A program made the position numbers and the translations under genes. From assembly GCF_001653195.1 (NCBI RefSeq), contig NZ_JXBB01000008.1, positions 1-50,326 of the forward strand: 50,326 nt of DNA. The letters run 5' to 3'. This document shows, one piece after another, positions 45,185-50,326 of this stretch. Each line of letters begins with the position of its first letter. Position 1 is the stretch's first letter. The DNA comes from Hydrogenibacillus schlegelii. GTDB taxonomy: Bacteria; Bacillota; Bacilli; Thermicanales; DSM-22653. The notes below the pieces were generated by a model. That model was not told the DNA's origin. It ran no database searches and saw nothing but the letters and a program-made list of their open reading frames with translations.

Positions 45185-46906
45185 CTACCGTTCGGTCTCG
45201 CCCTTAAAGCCGCCCCTGCGAAGCGCTTCGGCAAGAACAAAGAGAAGAAAGACAAAAACCGCGATGAGAAAAGCGAGCGCCCGCGCCTCCGTCAGCGCTC
45301 CGCCCTGTTCCAGCTGGAAAATGCGCATGCCGACCGTCTCCTGCCCCGAGGAAGCCAGAAGGACGGAAAGCGTCAGCTCCGTCCCGGCCAGCAGGACAAC
45401 GAGCACCATGCCGCCCAGGAGCTCCCCGGCAATGAGGGGAAAGACGATGCGCCCAAGCCGCGCCCAAAGCCGCGCGCCGCTCATCTGGGCCGCCTGTTCC
45501 AAGCGCCGGTCGAGGCGCGCCAGAGCGGCTTCGGCGGACCGCACGCCGATCGCGCCAAAGCGCACCGTATAGGCGATCCAGAGCATGGCGAGCGTCCCGT
45601 AGACCCCGCCGGCCAAGCGCCCGACCGGCGACGCCCAAAAAACGATGAGCCCGAGAGCGACGACGATGCCCGGCAGCGCAAAAGGAAGGGTCATGAGCCC
45701 CCCCACCACCCGCCAGGGGAGCCCCGGCCGCCGGCGCCGCCGAAGGGCCACCCCGGTACCGATGGCGACCGTCACCACCGCCGCCCCGATCGCAATCAGC
45801 CCGCTGTTGAACGCCGCCCGCGCCGTCCGCCCATCGGCGAGCACGGCGGCAAAATGCTTCAGCGTCCAGTTTTCCGGCGTCGGCGGTAGGCCGTAAGCCC
45901 GGACGATCGCTCCCAGACCGAGCCCGACCAGAGGAAGAATGCTCGTCAGAAGCAAAAAAACGAGAATCAGCATGAAAAGCGGCCACCTGAGCGGCCCGAG
46001 GTCAACCCGCCCTTCCCATCCGCCGTCGCCAAACGCCTCCGACACGTCGCGCCGGGCCCACAGCCAAAAGCCGTAAAGCCCCATCAAAGCGATCGCCATG
46101 AGGAGCAGGCTGAGCGCCGCCGCCCGAGCGAAGGCCGACGGTCCGAAACCGGCGATCTGTTCGTAGATGGACGTCGAAAGCACCGGCACGTTCGCCGGAA
46201 TGCCGAGAAAAGCAGGGATACCGAAATTGTCCAGGGCCGCCAAAAACGCCAACGCGCCTCCCGCGGCCAGCGCCGGGCGCAAAAGCGGCAGCACCACGAG
46301 GAGGAAAGCCCGAAGCGGCCGGGCTCCCGAGGCGCGGGCCGCCGCATAGAGCGCTTCGGGGACGCGACGCGCGGCCCGGATGACAAAAAGATACACGAGC
46401 GGATAATGCGTAAGCCCCATGACCACCGTCATGCCGCTTAAGCCGTAGACCGACCCATCGGGCCACGGAACGCCTAAAGCGCCAAACGCCCGGTCCAGCA
46501 GGCCGTTTTTTTCGAACAGCGCCGCCCAGCTTAAAGCGACGACATAAGACGGGAGAATCAGCGGAAGCCAAACGAGCGCCGAAAGGAGGGAACGACCGGG
46601 GAGATCGGCGAAAGAAACGACAAGCCCGAGCGCCGCGCCCGCGGCCAGAGCGATCGCCGTCCCGCCGGCGACCATGACCGCCGTATTCCAGAGCATCGCC
46701 GTCGTCCGCGGTGCGGCAAAAAACGAAAGCACCTCTGCCGTCGGCCCATGGCGAAAACTTTGAACCAGAAGCGCCAGGAGCGGCCCGGCGAAAAAAGCGA
46801 CGATGGCGATAACCGCCGCCGCTTCTCCTCCCCGGCGCACCGCGCTCCACCATCGCTCATTTGCCTGCCGCGCGTGCGCTACGGCCTGCCCGGAACGATC
46901 CTCCAT
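45185..46906 (-). CDS. ABC importer permease, fused two-domain (FbpB/PhnU-like)
   Basis: This 573-aa protein has about twelve membrane helices in two homologous BPD-transporter halves. Each carries an EAA-type coupling loop: ALYAAARASGARPLRAFLLVVLPLLRP in the first and LEQAAQMSGARLWARLGRIVFPLI in the second. This is the single-chain arrangement of FbpB and of PhnU2-type permeases. GTG 46909 or ATG 46906 can start it (GGAG upstream); the start lies 40 bp after the binding-protein stop. The ATPase follows after 25 bp. Confidence 0.88.
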   Translation of the reverse strand: MEDRSGQAVAHARQANERWWSAVRRGGEAAAVIAIVAFFAGPLLALLVQSFRHGPTAEVLSFFAAPRTTAMLWNTAVMVAGGTAIALAAGAALGLVVSFADLPGRSLLSALVWLPLILPSYVVALSWAALFEKNGLLDRAFGALGVPWPDGSVYGLSGMTVVMGLTHYPLVYLFVIRAARRVPEALYAAARASGARPLRAFLLVVLPLLRPALAAGGALAFLAALDNFGIPAFLGIPANVPVLSTSIYEQIAGFGPSAFARAAALSLLLMAIALMGLYGFWLWARRDVSEAFGDGGWEGRVDLGPLRWPLFMLILVFLLLTSILPLVGLGLGAIVRAYGLPPTPENWTLKHFAAVLADGRTARAAFNSGLIAIGAAVVTVAIGTGVALRRRRRPGLPWRVVGGLMTLPFALPGIVVALGLIVFWASPVGRLAGGVYGTLAMLWIAYTVRFGAIGVRSAEAALARLDRRLEQAAQMSGARLWARLGRIVFPLIAGELLGGMVLVVLLAGTELTLSVLLASSGQETVGMRIFQLEQGGALTEARALAFLIAVFVFLLFVLAEALRRGGFKGETER

Positions 46907-46946
46907 CACGGCCGATCTCCACCGCCGATTGCCATGGCTCTCGATG

Positions 46947-47996
46947 TCAGCGGAACAGGGCAGCGAACTTCTCTTTTTCCGCTTCCCGCGTCCGGGCCAT
47001 CTCCTTCGGGTCCGCCCCCAGCACCTGAAGCGACTCGGCGGGCCGCATCCCTTCAGGAGGCGCAATCCCCGGGCGGATCGGCGTGTAACCGAGTTCGGCC
47101 TCGAGCTTCTGCCCCTCTTCCGAAAGGATGAAGTCGACGAACGCCTGCGCCGCCTTTATGTTTTTCGTCCCTTTCACGATGGCCACCGGCTCGGTGATCG
47201 CCGGCACGCCTTCTTTCGGATAGACGAACTCGACCGGTGAGCCCTCCCGCTTCGCCCGGGCGGCCATAAAATCGACGAGCATGCCGTACGCTTTTTCGCC
47301 GCCGGCGACGGCCGTGAGCACCCCGCCGTTCCCTTTTCCGACGACGACGCCGTTTTGCTTCATGTCTTCATAAAATTTCCAGCCGAACTCCGGCTGCCGC
47401 ACGAACACGCCGAGGTTATAGGCGGCCGCGCCCGAGTAGAGCGGGCTCGGCATCATCGCCTTGCCGCGCGCCTCCGGAGAAGTGAACACACGCCAGGAAT
47501 CCGGAAGCGTTTTGACTTCCTTCGTGTTTACGACGATGATGCTGGCCATGACCTTCGTTCCGGTATACGTCCCGTCGGGATCGACAAACGCCTGGGGGAT
47601 CGCCTCGACGTTCGGCGAGCGATACCGTTCGAGAAGCCCTTCGGCCTTCAACGCTTCGAACGTCACCGCATCGGCCAGGAGGAGCACGTCGGCTTTCACC
47701 CTGCCGGCCAGCTTTTCCGACCTGAGCTTGGCGACGATTTCTTCCGTTCCCGAGCGAAAAACGACGACATCCACCGCCGGATACCGCCCGCGGAAGGCCT
47801 CGACGAGCTTGTTCGCATCGTCGTCCGGTTGCGAGGTGTAAAAATGAAGCGTCCCTCCCACCGGGGCTTTACCGTTCCCTTCGGCATCTTGAACCTGACC
47901 TTGCCCGTTTTGTCCGCAACCCGAAAGCCAAAAACCGACCCCGACCGTCACGAAAACGAAAGCGAAGATCGACCTCGCCAGCGCTTTCTTAACCAT
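46947..47996 (-). CDS. ABC importer substrate-binding lipoprotein (FbpA/PhnS-like)
   Basis: This 349-aa lipoprotein has a signal peptide and lipobox LSGC (Cys27), then a Gln/Gly/Asn linker and an extracellular solute-binding type 2 fold beginning GGTLHFYTSQPDDDANKLVEAF. Further segments are FRSGTEEIVAKLRSE, ADVLLLADAVTFEALKAEGLL, YTGTKVMASIIVVNTK and VYPKEGVPAITEPVAI. The usual iron-ligand tyrosine pair of FbpA near residue 190 is not seen, while the ADVLLLAD form is common in PhnS2-like 2-aminoethylphosphonate binders. With a PhoP-like box upstream, a phosphonate or phosphate-ester ligand is favoured. CGGAGG lies before ATG 47996. Confidence 0.82.
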   Translation of the reverse strand: MVKKALARSIFAFVFVTVGVGFWLSGCGQNGQGQVQDAEGNGKAPVGGTLHFYTSQPDDDANKLVEAFRGRYPAVDVVVFRSGTEEIVAKLRSEKLAGRVKADVLLLADAVTFEALKAEGLLERYRSPNVEAIPQAFVDPDGTYTGTKVMASIIVVNTKEVKTLPDSWRVFTSPEARGKAMMPSPLYSGAAAYNLGVFVRQPEFGWKFYEDMKQNGVVVGKGNGGVLTAVAGGEKAYGMLVDFMAARAKREGSPVEFVYPKEGVPAITEPVAIVKGTKNIKAAQAFVDFILSEEGQKLEAELGYTPIRPGIAPPEGMRPAESLQVLGADPKEMARTREAEKEKFAALFR

Positions 47997-48074
47997 CGCT
48001 TTTCCTCCGTTCGTTCTCATGCTTTCTGGTCATTGCCGCTCATGCCGGGTGTTCCCTCGCACGCGCCTAGGACA

Positions 48075-48128
48075 AGCATAGCGGAGATATGTTAAGGCCG
48101 GATGAACGGAAGATAAAGATTGTGTAAA
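48075..48128 (-). promoter_or_regulatory. PhoP-box-like repeats and promoter of the 43738-47996 operon
   Basis: On the minus strand TTTACA (48128-48123), TTTATC (48117-48112), TTCATC (48106-48101) and TTAACA (48095-48090) are spaced exactly 11 bp apart, as in Bacillus PhoP boxes (TT-A/T/C-A-C/T-A with 5-bp gaps). Nine bp further a -10 TATGCT (48080-48075) follows, with no separate -35. This arrangement is typical of PhoP-activated promoters. Confidence 0.65.
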
Positions 48129-48457
48129 ACGGACGATCGGCGCGCCGACCACTGGCCGCGTTCCCGTCGCCAGCAAGACGATGAGCTTTCCCCGAGCACC
48201 GGCTGCATTCAAACCGGTGGTGATAAAGCGGTGCTATTCGATGTCCCGGGCGAGTTCTTCGATGGCGTCGAAGACCTTAGCGTATCCGGTCGCCGATTTT
48301 GATCTTGTCGATGACGACGAGCATGTTCTCGTTTCCCGTTCGTATCTGGGATTGACCGTCAAAGATAACGTCCCCGTCGCCGGAGGCGCGGGGGGAAACC
48401 CCGCCCGTTTTCCGGTCGACCGCGCGATTATCAAGCCGTCACGGGCGAAAACGGCTC
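48129..48457. other. intergenic region without a supported gene
   Basis: Short overlapping frames occur on both strands. On the minus strand two adjacent frames (one ending KIGDRIR, the next ending DAIEELARDIE) look like pieces of one frameshifted old gene. None has a ribosome site or a recognisable domain. Confidence 0.4.
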
Positions 48458-48483
48458 AAAAAAGACGGCCCGGGCGGGCCGTC
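48458..48483 (-). terminator. Rho-independent terminator after the OsmC-like gene
   Basis: On the minus strand GACGGCCCG (48483-48475) pairs with CGGGCCGTC (48472-48464) followed by TTTTTT. Confidence 0.88.
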
Positions 48484-48582
48484 GTCAGGGCATTTTCATT
48501 TTACGCCTTCGAAGAATAGGCGGGTCTCTTTGGGAGAACGAAATTCCTCCGTCGGGATCGAGCCTCTCCCGATCCCCGGTGC

Positions 48583-49032
48583 TCACCGCCCGTTCTGCGC
48601 CGGCGGAACGGCCAGCGTCGGCACGCCGCGGAGGGTGTCTTTCACCGGGCAAATGCGCTCAACGTGTTCGATGAGCGCCCGAACCCGATCCGCGGCGGAC
48701 AGGGAGTCGATCGCGATCCGATAGCGAATTTCTTGAAATCCCGGCCGGACGCCCGGCGCTTTTTCTAAAAAGCCGTCCGGATCGAGGTCGCCCTCCACAT
48801 CGATCGTCACCCCGCGCAGCTCCACGCCGTGTCGCTTGGCCAGCAAACTCACCAGGACGCTGATGCATCCGCCGAGCGCCGCGAGGACGAGCTCCACCGG
48901 GTTCGGGCCCTGGTCCGTTCCGCCGAGCGCCGGCGGTTCGTCGATGACGATCTGTTTGTCGCGGATGTGCGCGACGGCGCGCACGCCCTCCCCGGACCAC
49001 TCGACGCGAGAGGCAAAGGTCTGTTTGGGCAT
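48583..49032 (-). CDS. OsmC/Ohr-family protein
   Basis: This 149-aa protein has the OsmC fold with two redox cysteines: C56 in AALGGCISV and C128 in HVERICPVKDTL. The central helix carries GTDQGPNPVELVLAALG. OsmC/Ohr proteins reduce organic or fatty-acid hydroperoxides using these thiols; sequence suggests the YhfA-like or general OsmC group rather than classical Ohr. GGAGGAG lies before ATG 49032. It ends with its own terminator. The neighbouring carbonic anhydrase gene is on the same strand, 163 bp upstream. Confidence 0.88.
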   Translation of the reverse strand: MPKQTFASRVEWSGEGVRAVAHIRDKQIVIDEPPALGGTDQGPNPVELVLAALGGCISVLVSLLAKRHGVELRGVTIDVEGDLDPDGFLEKAPGVRPGFQEIRYRIAIDSLSAADRVRALIEHVERICPVKDTLRGVPTLAVPPAQNGR

Positions 49033-49195
49033 GCGGTTCTCCTCCAGTCCTGATCTTCATCAAGCATGAACGTGCAGGACCCGACGCCCTTGGCGGCGCC
49101 ATCGGGAGGCGATCATCCGCCCTCCTCGGTTAATCCCGAGCCCGCCCCAGCAGTTCATCGCGCGTATTCACGCGCCGGCTCAGCCGTTGATGCGG

Positions 49196-49738
49196 TCAGC
49201 GCAGACGATGAGACTCGACTTCATACACGTATCCGTTGATCACCGTGTCTTTGGGGATCAAGGGGTGATTCCGCAAATATTCGACCTGGGCGACGGTCAC
49301 GTCGTCTACGCTTTCAAAGGTGCGAAACCACCGTTCGAATGCGTCGGGGTCCGTCAGCACCCGTTCGGGAAGCGAGGGGTCCAGCTGAACGCGTTCCACA
49401 TCGATGTTGAATTTGGCCCGGAGCGCCTCGACGATTTCCCGGCCCTGAGCCGTCATCATTCCACATTCCGTGTGATTGATCACGATGATCTCTTTCGTTC
49501 CGAAGAAATTCACACTCAGAACCGCCGAACGGATGACATCATCGGTCACCAGGCCCCCGGCGTTGCGGAAGATATGAGCATCGCCGGGCTGGAGACCGAG
49601 CATTTCTTCCACATCCAGCCGCTCATCCATGCATGCCAGGACAAACAGCCGCCGGTTGTTGGGAATTCCCCGTTGTCTCCGAAGCACCAACGCTTCGTGC
49701 TTTTGGATGGCCTCGTCGATGTGCTGACTCAAGCTCAC
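49196..49738 (-). CDS. beta-class carbonic anhydrase
   Basis: This 180-aa zinc enzyme interconverts CO2 and bicarbonate. The zinc ligands are C36 (LACMDER), H89 and C92 (NHTECGM), with the Asp38/Arg40 dyad in the same motif. The short form resembles the Bacillus YvdA / mycobacterial Rv1284 type. GTG 49738 has GGGAAGGG upstream. Its 5' end lies about 20 bp from the right end of a TnpB element. Confidence 0.93.
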   Translation of the reverse strand: MSLSQHIDEAIQKHEALVLRRQRGIPNNRRLFVLACMDERLDVEEMLGLQPGDAHIFRNAGGLVTDDVIRSAVLSVNFFGTKEIIVINHTECGMMTAQGREIVEALRAKFNIDVERVQLDPSLPERVLTDPDAFERWFRTFESVDDVTVAQVEYLRNHPLIPKDTVINGYVYEVESHRLR

Positions 49739-49770
49739 GGACCCTTCCCGTTCCGCAACTCATGGACAAA

Positions 49771-49788
49771 TATTCCATCGAAGGAATA
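49771..49788 (-). repeat. right-end hairpin of the second tnpB element
   Basis: TATTCC (49771-49776) and GGAATA (49783-49788) around a six-base loop. It differs in sequence from the hairpins at 112 and 27525, so this is a different element family. Confidence 0.6.
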
Positions 49789-49907
49789 CCGCCCCGGTTG
49801 CTTCCTGCTTCTTCGGCGGGGTGCTCGTAGACCGCGGCCAGCCGCGTTCCGCCGCAGAGCCCGTCTCCACAGGCTTGACTTCCCGTGGAACTCACGGTAG
49901 GACCGTC

Positions 49908-50326
49908 TTACGCCACGGTCAGGGCAAACCTGAGCAGATTCTTGGCCGCATTCACGTCCCGATCGTGATGCGTGCCGCACGCCGGGCACGTCCACGCCCG
50001 GACGGAAAGCGGGAGTTCTGACAGAACGTGGCCGCAGGCGTGGCACGTCTTCGACGTCGGCTCAAAGCGCCCTGCCTTCACGATCCGCACGCCTCGAAGT
50101 TTGGCTTTCGCTTCGAGGAGCGCCCGGAAGGTGCCCCAGCCGACGTCGGCGATGGGCCGCGCCAGGTGGTCGTTCTTCAGCATGCCGGCAACGTTCAAAT
50201 CCTCGATCGCGATCACCGGATGCGTCCGGACGAGTTCGGTCGTGCGCTTGTGGAGGAAGTCCAGACGAATGTTCCGGATCTTCCGGTGCAGCCGGGCCAG
50301 GCGAAGGGCCGATTTTTGTCGGTTCT
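49908..50326 (-). CDS. tnpB: TnpB nuclease, C-terminal part, canonical catalytic site
   Basis: The visible 138 residues, open to the window edge (first full codon AAC), start NRQKSALRLARLHRKIRN and contain RuvC-II as VIAIEDLNVAGM with the normal glutamate. A zinc ribbon CHACG/CPACG follows, and RuvC-III is HDRDVNAAKNLL with the catalytic aspartate. RuvC-I lies outside the window. This is the common IS200/IS605 OrfB type and a useful contrast to the rearranged TnpB at 26111-27427. The sequence shows no damage. Confidence 0.9.
   Translation of the reverse strand, partial: NRQKSALRLARLHRKIRNIRLDFLHKRTTELVRTHPVIAIEDLNVAGMLKNDHLARPIADVGWGTFRALLEAKAKLRGVRIVKAGRFEPTSKTCHACGHVLSELPLSVRAWTCPACGTHHDRDVNAAKNLLRFALTVA

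Larger units (their letters stand above)
49757..50326 (-). mobile_element. second IS200/IS605-type tnpB element, right part only
   Basis: The 3' part of tnpB, about 120 bp of non-coding right end, and a terminal hairpin (49771-49788) lie here; the element continues beyond the window. It inserted just upstream of the carbonic anhydrase gene in the same orientation. The exact end is uncertain. Confidence 0.65.

Noticed and set aside
48181-48519. 112-codon plus-strand frame downstream of the ABC operon promoter
   Set aside because: It runs through the clear minus-strand terminator at 48458-48483, has no ribosome site and no recognisable domain.

Overview
The window is a high-GC chromosomal segment from a spore-forming Firmicute. 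Its gene order matches the Bacillus block valS–ysxE–spoVID–hemL–hemB–hemD–hemC–hemX–hemA–engB–lonA–lonB–clpX–tig. SpoVID with a C-terminal LysM domain, a YsxE-like coat kinase and LonB point to endosporulation. The promoters are ordinary sigma-A type and valS carries a T-box leader. Strong GC bias, many GTG/TTG starts and Ala/Gly/Pro-rich protein insertions suggest a high-GC Bacillales lineage, possibly a thermophile of the Hydrogenibacillus type; this placement is inferred from overall character only.

Layout. 1-170: 5' end of an IS200/IS605 tnpA with its end hairpin. 374-5331 (+): metallo-beta-lactamase-fold hydrolase, macrodomain protein, bifunctional NAD(P)HX repair enzyme, MFS exporter. 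5264-12818 (-): MDR oxidoreductase, T-box, valS, folC, murC. 12976-16583: MOSC protein (-), then rhodanese/persulfide dioxygenase, meso-DAP dehydrogenase and a 58-aa membrane protein (+). 16542-21361 (-): hemL, ispH, spoVID, ysxE. 21958-25041 (-): tryptophan-type ABC importer. 25528-27556 (+): Hsp20 and a tnpB-only element. 27553-32816 (-): hemA-X-C-D-B. 33091-34910: XRE regulator (-) and EamA transporter (+), divergent. 34846-43460 (-): tig, clpP, clpX, lonB, lonA, engB. 43738-47996 (-): FbpABC/PhnSTU-type ABC importer behind a PhoP-like box. 48583-49738 (-): OsmC-like protein and beta-carbonic anhydrase. 49757-50326 (-): 3' part of a second, canonical tnpB.

How the parts work together. HemA, HemC, HemD, HemB and HemL take glutamyl-tRNA to uroporphyrinogen III, with HemX as the membrane partner. 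A cassette of ABC importer, Hsp20 and TnpB element separates hemL from hemB, and hemL has its own promoter. tig-clpP-clpX-lonB-lonA forms a protein folding and proteolysis cluster. MurC and Ddh serve the peptidoglycan/diaminopimelate pathway, and FolC supplies folate. The first three genes look like a nucleotide-damage and ADP-ribose cluster.

The most unusual signals are: the internal TnpB, whose usual RuvC-II glutamate is a glycine while a glutamate sits just before its zinc ribbon; its end hairpin, shared with the tnpA element at the left edge; the guide it would take from the antisense of the hemB 3' end; four 11-bp-phased PhoP-like repeats before the PhnS-type operon; and an XRE regulator plus a perfect palindrome next to the hem promoter. 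No rRNA, tRNA or CRISPR array was seen.
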